From: DATAUD01 sp036268455
Lineage (GTDB): Bacteria; Verrucomicrobiota; Verrucomicrobiia; Limisphaerales; Palsa-1400
Assembly: GCA_036268455.1 (NCBI GenBank)
Contig: DATAUD010000022.1
Location: forward strand, 156,394-220,393
Length of the DNA: 64,000 nucleotides
Direction: 5' to 3'
The notes below the pieces were generated by a model. The model saw only the letters and a list, made by a program, of their open reading frames with translations, was not told the origin of the DNA and made no database searches. Below are positions 54,644-63,879 of this stretch, in pieces (positions within the stretch are counted from its first letter, which is position 1; each line of letters starts with the position of its first letter). A program made the position numbers and the translations under genes.

Positions 54644-55138
54644 ATGAGTACCAAACACATTCTCCTTGTGGAAGACGACGCCCGCGATGCCGACCTCACC
54701 CTCGCCGCGTTGGAGGACTATAGCGTCGGCAATGAAATCGTTGTTGTTCACGACGGCCAGGAAGCTCTGGATTATCTTTACTGCCGGGGAAAATTCAAAA
54801 CCCGCGAGCGCTGCTACCCGGTCGTCGTGTTGCTCGACAACAAGATGCCCAAGGTTAACGGCTTGGAGGTGTTGAAAACGCTCAAGTCAGACGAACATTT
54901 GAAAGCCATTCCCGTTGTGGTGCTTACGTCTTCCCGTGAAACGCGGGATTTGGTCGAATTCTACCGCAACGGCGTCAATGCATATGTCGTCAAACCGGTG
55001 GTTTTCTCCGACTTCATCAGCACCGTCAAACAACTCGGCGCCTTTTGGGCCGCTGTCAACGAACCGCCCCCCTATACAGAGCTGGAAGAAACACTGTATG
55101 TCAACGGCGCTCCCAAAACCAAGCGCCCCCCAAAATAA
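54644..55138 (+). CDS. Stand-alone receiver protein (Rcp1-type response regulator)
   Basis: The 164-residue single-domain protein contains ILLVEDDARDADLTLAALED, the phospho-acceptor Asp in VVVLLDNKMPKVNGLEVLKT, the Thr/Ser switch in VVVLTSSRETRD and the Lys in AYVVKPVVFSDF. The DxADxxL start and the inserted loop (YLYCRGKFKTRERCYP) match Rcp1-type regulators that are partners of phytochrome-like kinases. No cognate kinase is adjacent. It is divergent from the sigma factor gene, with 126 nt between starts. Confidence 0.93.
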   Translation: MSTKHILLVEDDARDADLTLAALEDYSVGNEIVVVHDGQEALDYLYCRGKFKTRERCYPVVVLLDNKMPKVNGLEVLKTLKSDEHLKAIPVVVLTSSRETRDLVEFYRNGVNAYVVKPVVFSDFISTVKQLGAFWAAVNEPPPYTELEETLYVNGAPKTKRPPK

Positions 55139-55210
55139 ACCGCTTTTAGGAGGAAGGCGCACTGGAACATCAGGGATGACACGAACGTCTCGGAAAGAGG
55201 AGAACCTCAA

Positions 55211-57721
55211 TCATGGCCGCAGAGATATGCGATAGAAACGTTGCGCGTTAGTGGGCAGGTCGGCCTTGGAAGCCATGTTAGTGACCGCGAGGACATCCGG
55301 CGGAAGGTCGGACCAGTTTGTCGTACTCAAGTCCGGCGTGAACTGCACGCGATACGTTCGGCCGGGAATTGCTGTCCATTGCAACCCGAAGCTGCCGTTG
55401 GCGGTGTCGATCGAATTGAACACAGGCGCATCGCCATAGAGCCGCGCGACATACCACCGGGCGGAACTGTTGATGGAAGTAAAGCCTCCTCCAATGACCA
55501 CTTCACTATCCGGCTGAAGAACGACGGAATAAACCCAAGGATTGAGTGGCGCCAGTGTTCCGACGCCTATGTTGAAAGTTGTGTCCAAAATTCCATTAGT
55601 GTTGATCCTGGCGATGCCAAAACCGCCGCCCATGCTTCTGAGATCGCTAAAATCCCCTCCAATAAGCACTTTGCCGTCTGGTTGGAAAGCTACGGCATAA
55701 ATGTAAAAACCTCCTTGGTTGAGGGTGCGTGTGTCAAAGTTTGTGTCGAGACTTCCATCCATGTTCAAGCGCGCAAGGCCTTCAGCGCCTCCGCCGTTGT
55801 AAGTGTCGAAGTGGCCACCGACGAGCACTTTGCCATCCGACTGCAAGGCAAACGTGTCCACGAGCGTGGGGTTCTCGAAGAAAAACCCCGTGCCCACATT
55901 GAAAGTGGGATCCAAGCTTCCATCCGCGTTAAGCCCTGCAATGCAATTGCGGTTGGTGCCGTTGTAGGACGTGAAGTTGCCCCCAATTATTATTTCGCCA
56001 TTGGTCCGCACAACGATCGCCCGCACAGCCGCGTTGGCTCCGGTGCCTGGATTGAAGCTTGTGTCGAGAGTGCCGTCGGCATTAAGCCGGGCGAGGTTCG
56101 CTCGATTGGTGCCATTGACTTTGCTAAAAGAACCACCGATCAGCACCTTGTCATCCGGTTGTACAGCCAACGCTATCACAAGTCCACTGAAGCCGGCGTT
56201 GAGGATGGGATTGTAGCTGGTGTCCAGCCCTCCGTTGCCATTAAGCCGCGCCAGTCCGCTGTAAGTGACGCCATTGACGCTGGTAAAGGAACCGCCCAGC
56301 AGCACCTTGCCGTCAGACTGCAAGGCCACCGCATTAACAGTGGCGCTGGAGGAATCCACTCCGCTGCCGGGATCGAAACTGGTGTCCAAATTCCCATTGG
56401 CATTGAGGCGGGCAATCCGGTTGCGGACGGTTTGATTGATATTAGTGAAATTCCCGCCGATGATGAGTCTGCCATCGGGTTGGCGTGCCATACAATTGAC
56501 CACCGCATTCAAGGTTTCGCCGGGATTGAACCCGCTGTCCACGGAACCGTCCGTACCGAGTCGGGCTACAAAGTTGCGCGCCACGCCGTTGATGACGGTA
56601 AAAGAACCGCCGAGGACCGTGTCGCCATTGGCCTGCAACGCCAAGCCGCTCACCGCTTCGTTGGCGCCTGTCCCGGGGTTAAAAGTCGTATCCAATGTGC
56701 CATCGCCGTTCAATCGGGCAATATGATTTCGGCTTGTGCTATTCACCTTTGTAAAGTTGCCGCCCACGAGCATTTGGCCGCCAGGTACGGGAAAGATTGA
56801 ATTGACCGTGCCGACGAGGGCTGGACTGAAATCCGCGTCAAGGCTGCCATCCGCGTTCAACCGGGCAATGTGGCTGTGGTTCGTGTTATTTACGGTCGTG
56901 AAATTGCCTCCGATCAAAATCTTATTATCATTCGTCTGCACCGCCATCGACAACACGATGTCATTTGCTCCGGCTCCGGTATTAAAGGTATCGTCCACGC
57001 TGCCATCCGGATTAAGCCGCGCAATGTTGCTGACGTTGGTGCCGTTGACGGTGCTGAAAAAACCCCCCAGGAGCACTTTGCCATCGGGTTGCACCGCCAA
57101 AGCATAGACACTCGCCGAACCCAGAGAACCATGCACTCCGTTGCCCGGATCGAAACTGGTGTCCAAAGTCCCGTCGGTGTTGAGCCGCGCGATGCTGAAA
57201 CGGTTGGTGCCATCGACCGAACTAAATTGTCCGCCGATTAGTATCCTGCCATCCGGCTGAAGGACGATGGCAAGGACCTTCGGAACGATTTCACCGATGC
57301 CTTGTCCCGGATCGAAACTCAAATCAAGCGTGCCATCAGCATTGATCCTGGCGATGTTCGTGCGGCCCACACCATCGTAGGTGTTGAACGTGCCCCCGAT
57401 GATGATTTTGTCATCCGGCTGGACTGCGAGAACTGAAACTCCGCCGGCGTAACCGGCTGTGTCCACGCCTGTGCCCCCGTGGAAGGTCACGTCTGGGCTG
57501 CCATCTGCGTTGAGCCGGGCGAGACCGGGCGAGGGAGTGGCGAATGTCCCTCCAACGATCACCTTTCCGTTCGACTGCAACGCCACCTGAAGAACTTCGG
57601 AGTCAACGCTCAAACCGGCGTTGAAGGACAGATCCACCGAGCCGGGTTGTGCGTACGCATTTGAGACAAATAGAAGACCGGTGGTTGCAGTCGCCAATAA
57701 TGCGCGGAGAATGTTTCTCAT
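55211..57721 (-). CDS. Secreted delta-60 repeat protein
   Basis: I start at MRNILRALLATATTGLLFVS (ATG 57721), which gives a signal peptide ending NAYAQP; a longer frame reading to 58054 crosses a transposase remnant. The 836-residue protein is mostly about 13 delta-60 repeats of ~54 residues (QPDGKVLIGGSFSKVNGTNR, ARLNADGTLDTSFNPGTGAN), expected to form beta-propellers. It ends with the FYR module (YRVQFTPDLSTTNW ... RFYRISLRP). No catalytic domain is seen. Delta-60 proteins are abundant in verrucomicrobia and are probably surface or secreted binding proteins. Confidence 0.88.
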   Translation of the reverse strand: MRNILRALLATATTGLLFVSNAYAQPGSVDLSFNAGLSVDSEVLQVALQSNGKVIVGGTFATPSPGLARLNADGSPDVTFHGGTGVDTAGYAGGVSVLAVQPDDKIIIGGTFNTYDGVGRTNIARINADGTLDLSFDPGQGIGEIVPKVLAIVLQPDGRILIGGQFSSVDGTNRFSIARLNTDGTLDTSFDPGNGVHGSLGSASVYALAVQPDGKVLLGGFFSTVNGTNVSNIARLNPDGSVDDTFNTGAGANDIVLSMAVQTNDNKILIGGNFTTVNNTNHSHIARLNADGSLDADFSPALVGTVNSIFPVPGGQMLVGGNFTKVNSTSRNHIARLNGDGTLDTTFNPGTGANEAVSGLALQANGDTVLGGSFTVINGVARNFVARLGTDGSVDSGFNPGETLNAVVNCMARQPDGRLIIGGNFTNINQTVRNRIARLNANGNLDTSFDPGSGVDSSSATVNAVALQSDGKVLLGGSFTSVNGVTYSGLARLNGNGGLDTSYNPILNAGFSGLVIALAVQPDDKVLIGGSFSKVNGTNRANLARLNADGTLDTSFNPGTGANAAVRAIVVRTNGEIIIGGNFTSYNGTNRNCIAGLNADGSLDPTFNVGTGFFFENPTLVDTFALQSDGKVLVGGHFDTYNGGGAEGLARLNMDGSLDTNFDTRTLNQGGFYIYAVAFQPDGKVLIGGDFSDLRSMGGGFGIARINTNGILDTTFNIGVGTLAPLNPWVYSVVLQPDSEVVIGGGFTSINSSARWYVARLYGDAPVFNSIDTANGSFGLQWTAIPGRTYRVQFTPDLSTTNWSDLPPDVLAVTNMASKADLPTNAQRFYRISLRP

Positions 57722-58143
57722 GGCTTGGTCTTCGGTTACGTATTTGCGCTGCGAGAATGAGCGAGAATTGATTATCGCCTCACGCTTCATGAGCATATAT
57801 TTAACGGAACCAACTGGCTTGTCAACTTCACTATTTTTGTGTTCTTGCGGAAAATTCGTGTCTGGAGTCGCACTTTGGTGAGCCAGGTTTCTCGTGGCAG
57901 CGCCAGGCCATGCCGCGTTGGCTGTCCAGCCCCTCGAAGTAGCCAATGAAGACCATGCGGAAATAAACTCCCGGCGAACTTTTTGCGCATGGGCGAATTG
58001 GCTGAACGCGCGGTCATTGTCGTGGATGAGGCCGGGCGGATTGGCGGCCATCACGCGCGCTTAGGGGCGTTCGTGCATCAGGTAAGCAATCCATTTATAT
58101 TGACGAAAAGAAGATTTTGCGTCTTTATCTTTGCGTTTAAACC
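57722..58143. other. Spacer between two secreted-protein genes, containing transposase debris
   Basis: The interval separates the divergently transcribed delta-60 and LRR protein genes. It contains the transposase fragment described at 57885-57985 and the AT-rich region 57770-57845 upstream of the delta-60 gene. The last 80 bases before 58144 are AT-rich and likely carry the promoter of the LRR gene, but I cannot assign boxes with confidence. Confidence 0.4.
57885..57985 (-). pseudogene. Transposase fragment (IS1182/IS5-like)
   Basis: In one minus-strand frame this short segment encodes PGVYFRMVFIGYFEGLDSQR followed by GMAWRCHEKPGSP. This matches the N-terminal motif of IS1182-type transposases (PPGxYFRMxxIGYFEGLDSERGIAWRC). 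Nothing of the catalytic domain remains. It is a footprint of a lost insertion sequence between two secreted-protein genes. Confidence 0.6.
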
Positions 58144-60546
58144 ATGAGAACGAAACTTCTGAGTTTGCTTTTTTCCGTGTTTGGCTTGCTTCCGATTCCG
58201 GCGCGGGCTCAGTTCAATTACTCGTCCAATAGCCTTAACCACACGGCTACAATTACAGCCTATACCGGTTCTGGCGGCGCGGTAATAATTCCTTCCACCG
58301 TCACCTTCGGCGCGACTGTTTATAGTGTCACCGCCATCGGCACGTATGCGTTTTCCGATACCTCGATCACGAGCGTCACCATTCCCGAGAGCGTGACGAG
58401 TTTGGGCGACGAGGCGTTTGAAGGCTCCGCACTCACGACCGTCACGGTTCCAGATAGCGTGACGAACATCGGCGATAATGCGTTCGATGAATGTCCTGAC
58501 ATTACGAACTTCACGGTGGCGGCGGATAATCCAGCTTACAGCAGCGTTAGCGGCGTGTTGTTCAGCAAGGATCAAACAACGCTCATCCAATATCCCGCCG
58601 GAAGCGCCGGTTCCACTTACGCCATTCCCGCCAGCGTGACGAACCTCGGACTCAATTCGTTTGAGGGAAGCCCCAATCTGACGAGCATGATGATCCCAGG
58701 CAATGTGCAAAATATCGGCGTTGGCGCCTTCAGCAATTGCGGCGGTTTGACCAACGCGGTCATCGGCAAGGGGGTCACGAATCTCTCTGACTATGCGTTT
58801 TATAATTGTCCCCTCCTGGCCGGCCTCGTTTTTCTGGGCAACGCGCCTCCGCTGGGCGGAAGCCATGTCTTTGAATTCCTTCCCACCGGCGCCACCGCTT
58901 ATTATTTGTCCGGCGCAAGCGGCTGGAGTTCAACGTATGGCGGCTTGCCCGCCGTGCTGCTGGCGGTTGATGGCTTTACCTTTGCCATCAGCAACAATCT
59001 CGCCATCGTCACTGGCTATACTGGCTCCAGCAATGACGTGATCATTCCTGATGCCTTTCTTGGCTTCCCCACCACGGCTATCGGGGCGGATGCGTTCGCC
59101 GGCAATAATACAATGATCAGCGTGACCATTCCCGACAGCGTGATCAGCATCGACACCAATGCGTTTGAGGCGTGTACTAATTTGATGAGTGTGATGATTC
59201 CCGACAGTGTGCAAAACCTGGTTGGCGGCGTGTTCAATGGCTGTACCGCCTTAACCGATGCGGTCATTGGCAATGGAGTTACCAATCTTGGCGGCTATAT
59301 GTTCAACGATTGTGAAAATCTATTAAGCATTGTCATTCCCAATAACGTGACCGGCATTGGCGATTACGCGTTTGCATACTGCTATGATCTGACGAATGCA
59401 ATGATCGGCAACGGGGTGACGAGCCTCGGCCAGGCCGCGTTTGGGGCCTGCGGCAGCTTGACGAGCGTCACGATTCCAAACGGTGTGACGAACGTCGGCG
59501 AGACGGCGTTTGGGCTTTGTTACAACCTGACGAACGTCACGATTCCAGATAGTGTGACGAGCCTCGGCGAGGGGGCGTTTGCGATTTGTAGCAACTTGAC
59601 GAGCATCACGATTCCGAACAGTGTGACCAGCATTGGCGATGAAGCATTTGCGGTTTGCCTCAAACTGACGAGCATCATTTTCCTGGGCAATGCGCCAACG
59701 CTGGGAAGCGAGGTGTTTATAGTTGCCGGCCCCCCTGCCTACTCTGATCCAGCGACGGTCTATTATTTGCCCAGCACGATTGGCTGGAGCTCAACGTATG
59801 GTGGTTTGCCCACCTCGCCGCTGACCAGTGGCAATGGCCTTGAATTCACATTTAATAATGGCAGGATTACAATCACGGGCTATGCCGGCTCCGATGGCAG
59901 CGTGAGCATTCCTGACACCCTTTTTGGTTATCCCGTCACTGCCATTGGCGGCAACGCGTTCGCCAACAACGCCACTCTGACGAGTATCGTCATTCCCAAT
60001 AGCGTGACAAATATTGGCGTCGAGGCGTTCTATAATTGCGCGGGCCTGGCCAGCATCACGCTTCCCGATGACATCCCCGGCATCGGCGCCGAGACGTTCT
60101 ATAATTGCGCCAGTCTGACGGACGTCACGGTTCCCGCGAGCGTGACCGCCATTGGAGCCGGAGCGTTTGACAACTGTCTCAGCCTGACAAACATAACGTT
60201 CTCGGGAAACGCCCCGACGTTGGGGAACGCCGCGTTCAGTGGCGACGTTGCGACGGTCTATTATTACGCTGGCGCAACGGGTTGGGGCGCTACTTACGGT
60301 GGTTTGCCGACGGTGGAACTGGCTGCTTCGAATCCGCCGCAAATCATAAGTGGCAGCGCGGGTATTCAATCCGGTAACTTCGGATTTACCATTGCGGGCG
60401 TTACCAATCAAACCCTCATCGTCGTGGTCAGCACGAATTTGATAAATTGGCAACCGATTTGGACAAATATCCTGTCCGGCACAAATGCGAATTTTACTGA
60501 TTCGCAATGGACGAAATATTCCGTCCGTTTCTATCGGGTCCGATGA
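58144..60546 (+). CDS. Secreted BspA-type leucine-rich repeat protein
   Basis: The 800-residue protein has a signal peptide (RTKLLSLLFSVFGLLPIPAR AQ). A long array of LRR_5/BspA repeats of 23 residues follows (SVTIPDSVTNIGDNAFDECP, LTSVTIPNGVTNVGETAFGL), interrupted by three spacer segments (LFLGNAPPLGG... YYLSGASGWSSTYGGLP). The C-terminus is the FYR module (LIVVVSTNLINWQPIW ... SVRFYRVR). BspA-like proteins commonly act in surface binding. The gene is divergent from the delta-60 gene. Confidence 0.92.
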   Translation: MRTKLLSLLFSVFGLLPIPARAQFNYSSNSLNHTATITAYTGSGGAVIIPSTVTFGATVYSVTAIGTYAFSDTSITSVTIPESVTSLGDEAFEGSALTTVTVPDSVTNIGDNAFDECPDITNFTVAADNPAYSSVSGVLFSKDQTTLIQYPAGSAGSTYAIPASVTNLGLNSFEGSPNLTSMMIPGNVQNIGVGAFSNCGGLTNAVIGKGVTNLSDYAFYNCPLLAGLVFLGNAPPLGGSHVFEFLPTGATAYYLSGASGWSSTYGGLPAVLLAVDGFTFAISNNLAIVTGYTGSSNDVIIPDAFLGFPTTAIGADAFAGNNTMISVTIPDSVISIDTNAFEACTNLMSVMIPDSVQNLVGGVFNGCTALTDAVIGNGVTNLGGYMFNDCENLLSIVIPNNVTGIGDYAFAYCYDLTNAMIGNGVTSLGQAAFGACGSLTSVTIPNGVTNVGETAFGLCYNLTNVTIPDSVTSLGEGAFAICSNLTSITIPNSVTSIGDEAFAVCLKLTSIIFLGNAPTLGSEVFIVAGPPAYSDPATVYYLPSTIGWSSTYGGLPTSPLTSGNGLEFTFNNGRITITGYAGSDGSVSIPDTLFGYPVTAIGGNAFANNATLTSIVIPNSVTNIGVEAFYNCAGLASITLPDDIPGIGAETFYNCASLTDVTVPASVTAIGAGAFDNCLSLTNITFSGNAPTLGNAAFSGDVATVYYYAGATGWGATYGGLPTVELAASNPPQIISGSAGIQSGNFGFTIAGVTNQTLIVVVSTNLINWQPIWTNILSGTNANFTDSQWTKYSVRFYRVR

Positions 60547-60908
60547 AAAGCCAGGGAGACGGAACTTCACATCTATAGTCGAGCCCCGCCAATTTGTCAT
60601 TTGAATAAAAATATCACGTGCTTTATTTCACAGCGCGGCCAGGCGGTAAATCCTATTAACACTGTGCGACACGGGCAGTGTCAATGCGGTGCGAAAAGAT
60701 GCATGTAAAGCCTTGGCTTAAAGTTTGTTGGGTGGGTAAAAACTTTCCGCATTTGCGAAGTGTGTAATCCAGAAGGGGAGGGGCGGTGAACACCTTATAT
60801 CGCTCCCTTTGTTTTACAGCCTAATCTGTGCCCGTAAACGCAACTAATACGCGCTGTACGGCATAAAACTTTTGCTTTACAATATCGTGAATACGCAAAG
60901 ACAAAATT
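60547..60908. other. Intergenic region upstream of the MlaA-hydrolase gene
   Basis: No gene is seen. A TACAAT hexamer at about 60877-60882 is a good -10 candidate for the gene at 60909, but the matching -35 position (TGTACG) is poor. The rest is AT/GC mixed without clear repeats or a convincing terminator for the LRR gene. Confidence 0.4.
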
Positions 60909-62933
60909 ATGGGCCACTCGGAAACTCAAGAGGCATGGAAACGTCAGTGTTCGACCCTGGTGATATTATCATTGTGCCTCTCACCGTTCGCCCGCGGCCA
61001 GCAGCCGACGGCCGGTGGAAAGGGGTCGCCAGCCGTTCAGACCATCGTCCTTCCCAAATCCGTCCCGGACCCAATCGAACCCTTCAACCGCGCGATGTGG
61101 GGCTTCAACAAGGGACTTTTGGAGGGCGTCGTCCAACCGACCGCCAGGGTTTACCGAACAGTCGTCATCAAACCCATCCGCACCGGAATTGGCAACTTTG
61201 GCACCAATCTGACCTACCCCGCCCGGCTGCTCGACAATCTCCTCCAGGGAAAGTGGACCGGCGCCCGTGACGAATCCTACAGGTTCCTTTGCAATACCAC
61301 TATCGGCATCGGCGGCTTCTTTGACGTCGCCACCAAATGGAAAATTCCCCGTTCAGACGCTGATTTTGGCCAGACTTTAGGCCAATGGGGCTGGCAGCCT
61401 CACTTCTTCCTGATGTTGCCGATCTTTGGCCCGAGCAACGACCGGGATGCCGTGGGCTTGGCCGTGGATACCGCCGCCAATCCGTTGATCTACATCTCCC
61501 CGTACGATTTCGTCGCAAGCGATCCTCTAACCTATCTCGGCCCTTACACTTATTTCACCTATATCGCAATGTATAACAACATGGCCGATACCGTGAATAG
61601 TGATGTCCGCTTCGCCCAGGCCGAAATGGACCCTTATGCCGAGCTGGAGTACGCATGGACATTCGCCAGGGCCGATCGTGTCGCCCATTTCCAGGTCAAA
61701 GGGAAACAGGAAGAATCTTCGCTGGAAACTCTGGAGTCCGTCTTTTTCACCTACAAAGATCCAAACTTCCCGGACCGCGGCAAGACCCGTTCCGTTTTGA
61801 TTCCCTCCACGGGGCGCGAATTAAAATTCACATTCTGGTTGCAACCTAGCCGGGCGCCCGTGGTTTACATCATCCCCGGGCTGGGTTCGCACCGCCTCGC
61901 GGAAACCTCCCTGGCGTTGGCGGAATTGGTTTACAGCAACGGCTACTCCGCTGTCACCGTCAGCAGTCCTTTCAATTCCGAATTCATGGAACACGCTGCC
62001 ACCGCCGCGTTGCCCGCTTATCTTCCAGTGGACGGCACGGACATGCATGTCGCGCTGACAGAGATCGACCATCGTTTGAATTCCCTCTATCCAAACCGCC
62101 TGGGGCCAAAAGCTCTCATGGGCTATTCCATGGGCGCCTTCGAATCCTTATACATCGCATCGACCGAAGCTGCTAATCATCCTAACCTCGTTAAATTCGA
62201 CCGCTGCCTGGCCATCGACACTCCAGTTCGCCTGCTACATGGAGTTGAGAAGCTCGACCAGTTCTATCGCGCCCCGTTGAGATGGCCCGCCTCCGAACGA
62301 ACCAACGACATGGAAAACACCTTCCTAAAAGTGGCCGCCCTCAGCAAACGCACCATCACGCCCCGCGCCACTCTTCCCTTTAGCGCCATCGAGTCCGAAT
62401 TCCTGATCGGCGTCGATTTTCGCTTCATCCTCCGCGATATTATTTACAGCAGTCAGCGCCGGTACAACGAGCACGTTCTCCATCGTCCACTCTGGAAATA
62501 CCGCCGCGACCCAGTCTATCAGGAAATCATGCAATACTCCTACGAGGATTATTTTAAAAAATTCGCCGTCCCGTATTACAAAGCCTGGGGCATTCGAACC
62601 GACACGGAAAAAACCCTGGACCAGGCCGGTGATTTGCGCTCGTATGAAGCCGGTCTTCGCGCCAATCCCGGCATCCGCGTCATCGTCAATGAAAATGACT
62701 TTCTCCTCGCCCCCGAAGATTTGGATTGGCTGCGCTCCACATTTTCCCCGCGGCAACTGGCGGTTTTTCCGAAAGGCGGCCACCTCGGAAATCTGTTTAA
62801 CCCATCCGTGCAAAAAGCCATTCTGCAAGACCTCACCACCTTGAAACCGCCATCCCGGCGCAACGAGCCGTTGAAAATTGACGGGTTGACCAATGGCCCT
62901 CCGGTTACGAAACCGTTCTCTCCCCATGAATAG
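60909..62933 (+). CDS. MlaA (VacJ)-alpha/beta-hydrolase fusion protein
   Basis: The 674-residue protein has a signal sequence (TLVILSLCLSPFARGQQ) with no lipobox cysteine, unlike classical MlaA lipoproteins. Residues ~50-250 match MlaA: DPIEPFNRAMWGFNKGLLEG, NFGTNLTYPARLLDNLLQGK, ADFGQTLGQWGWQPHFFLMLP and FGPSNDRDAVG. Residues ~290-650 form an alpha/beta hydrolase with VVYIIPGLGSHRLAE, nucleophile elbow MGYSMGAFE (Ser ~406), a late acidic NENDFLLAPEDL and His in FPKGGHLGNLF. MlaA removes mislocalised phospholipids from the outer leaflet. A fused lipase/esterase could degrade them or act on another lipid. It is coupled to the lipoprotein gene by an 8-nt overlap. Confidence 0.9.
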   Translation: MGHSETQEAWKRQCSTLVILSLCLSPFARGQQPTAGGKGSPAVQTIVLPKSVPDPIEPFNRAMWGFNKGLLEGVVQPTARVYRTVVIKPIRTGIGNFGTNLTYPARLLDNLLQGKWTGARDESYRFLCNTTIGIGGFFDVATKWKIPRSDADFGQTLGQWGWQPHFFLMLPIFGPSNDRDAVGLAVDTAANPLIYISPYDFVASDPLTYLGPYTYFTYIAMYNNMADTVNSDVRFAQAEMDPYAELEYAWTFARADRVAHFQVKGKQEESSLETLESVFFTYKDPNFPDRGKTRSVLIPSTGRELKFTFWLQPSRAPVVYIIPGLGSHRLAETSLALAELVYSNGYSAVTVSSPFNSEFMEHAATAALPAYLPVDGTDMHVALTEIDHRLNSLYPNRLGPKALMGYSMGAFESLYIASTEAANHPNLVKFDRCLAIDTPVRLLHGVEKLDQFYRAPLRWPASERTNDMENTFLKVAALSKRTITPRATLPFSAIESEFLIGVDFRFILRDIIYSSQRRYNEHVLHRPLWKYRRDPVYQEIMQYSYEDYFKKFAVPYYKAWGIRTDTEKTLDQAGDLRSYEAGLRANPGIRVIVNENDFLLAPEDLDWLRSTFSPRQLAVFPKGGHLGNLFNPSVQKAILQDLTTLKPPSRRNEPLKIDGLTNGPPVTKPFSPHE

Positions 62934-63507
62934 GCCGGTGCTGATTCTATTGGCCGCCTCAATTTTGGCCGGGTGCCAGTCGGGTGTTCTCAAGCCCATG
63001 CCCAAACCTTCGGACCCTGGGCTTGCCGAAACCACGCGAAATAATTCCTGCAGCCTTCTCTACCAACTCATGGATGAGGAAAAAGACGTCGGCCTCTTGC
63101 GCCTGGTCAAACATGAAGAAACCGCCGTCAAAGATTTAGTCAAGAAGATCGCCGCCACCTCCAAGGCCAACGCCAAACTGCTGGAAAAACTTTCCAAAGA
63201 AGACCCTTCACTCCATTTATACGAAACCCATCTTCCTGACGGCGAGGTGGCAACGCGCATTGCAATTGCCAAAACCAAAGCCGCGAAATTATTGAAAGAT
63301 AAGGGGAACTCTTTTGATCTGACCTTGCTTGTAAGCCAGTTTGAGGCCTTAAATTACGGCTCGCATCTGGCGCTCGTAGCCGCGAGCTTCGACTCCCAGC
63401 CTGAACGCGCCCAGGTATTAAAAGGAATCGCCGACGACTTGGAAAGCCTTAACCAGCAATTGTTCGTGCTAATGTTGTCGAAAATGACACCCCCGTCTCC
63501 GCCCTGA
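62926..63507 (+). CDS. Lipoprotein of unknown function
   Basis: I choose the ATG at 62926 (MNRPVLILLAASILAGCQSG), which gives a canonical lipobox LAGC; it overlaps the stop of the MlaA-hydrolase gene (ATGAATAG). The 193-residue mature part is helical and Lys/Leu rich (KDLVKKIAATSKANAKLLEK) and probably coiled. No family is recognised. Coupling to the MlaA-hydrolase gene suggests a partner or anchor role in outer-membrane lipid handling, which would be interesting since the MlaA fusion itself lacks a lipobox. Confidence 0.75.
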   Translation: MNRPVLILLAASILAGCQSGVLKPMPKPSDPGLAETTRNNSCSLLYQLMDEEKDVGLLRLVKHEETAVKDLVKKIAATSKANAKLLEKLSKEDPSLHLYETHLPDGEVATRIAIAKTKAAKLLKDKGNSFDLTLLVSQFEALNYGSHLALVAASFDSQPERAQVLKGIADDLESLNQQLFVLMLSKMTPPSPP

Positions 63508-63706
63508 TTACTTTTGGGTCCCATCCTTCAATTAAAGTGCAACGGGCGTTTCAACGCAACAAAGGCTCAATGCTCAATTCTTATTTACTGGAATCGTCTA
63601 TCGATGCAATCGTGGCTGATTCCGTCCCTTTCGCATTCTTTAAGTTGCATTTCTCATTCTTAAAAATGATAAAACAGCCTTTCCGCCCTTATTTATCAAT
63701 GGTTTC
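63508..63706. other. Gene-free stretch before the flagellin promoter
   Basis: Between the lipoprotein stop and the sigma-28-like promoter I see no supported gene. The stretch 63530-63700 is AT-rich. I could not identify a terminator for the upstream operon. Confidence 0.4.
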
Positions 63707-63733
63707 TAAAGTTCCGCCAGAAACGGGCGATAC
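63707..63733 (+). promoter_or_regulatory. Sigma-28 (FliA)-like promoter of flagellin
   Basis: TAAAGTTC (63707-63714), an 11-nt spacer, and GGCGATAC (63726-63733) match the flagellar class-3 consensus TAAAGTTT-N11-GCCGATAA at 13 of 16 positions with exact spacing. Transcription would start near 63740, leaving a leader of about 140 nt before the flagellin start. Confidence 0.75.
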
Positions 63734-63818
63734 GTAATCATCGAAAGATAATGGCGTTTGGCGGCCACAAAAGGCCAAATGGGAAACCGACGAGTGCCCA
63801 TTTCAAAAACTTGTCAAG

Positions 63819-63869
63819 CACGGCAGGGATGCCGTGAACACAACTCCCCGACAAGGGGAAACTCAAGGA
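63819..63869 (+). promoter_or_regulatory. Structured leader of flagellin mRNA with CsrA-like sites
   Basis: Two hairpins precede the gene: CACGGCA-GGGA-TGCCGTG (63819-63836; loop GGGA) and TCCCC-GACAA-GGGGA (63845-63859). They are followed by the ribosome-binding site AAGGA (63865-63869). A GGA in a hairpin loop plus a second GGA at the ribosome-binding site is the layout of CsrA-repressed hag leaders in Bacillus. No CsrA gene is visible in this window, so the proposal is inference. Confidence 0.45.
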
Positions 63870-63879
63870 AAGAGTATTT

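Noticed and set aside
55241..56800. 519-codon plus-strand open frame opposite the delta-60 gene
   Set aside because: It is a periodic shadow of the delta-60 repeats.
60547..60908. Possible small RNA or tRNA in the gap before the MlaA fusion
   Set aside because: No cloverleaf, CCA end or terminator-bounded transcript can be seen.
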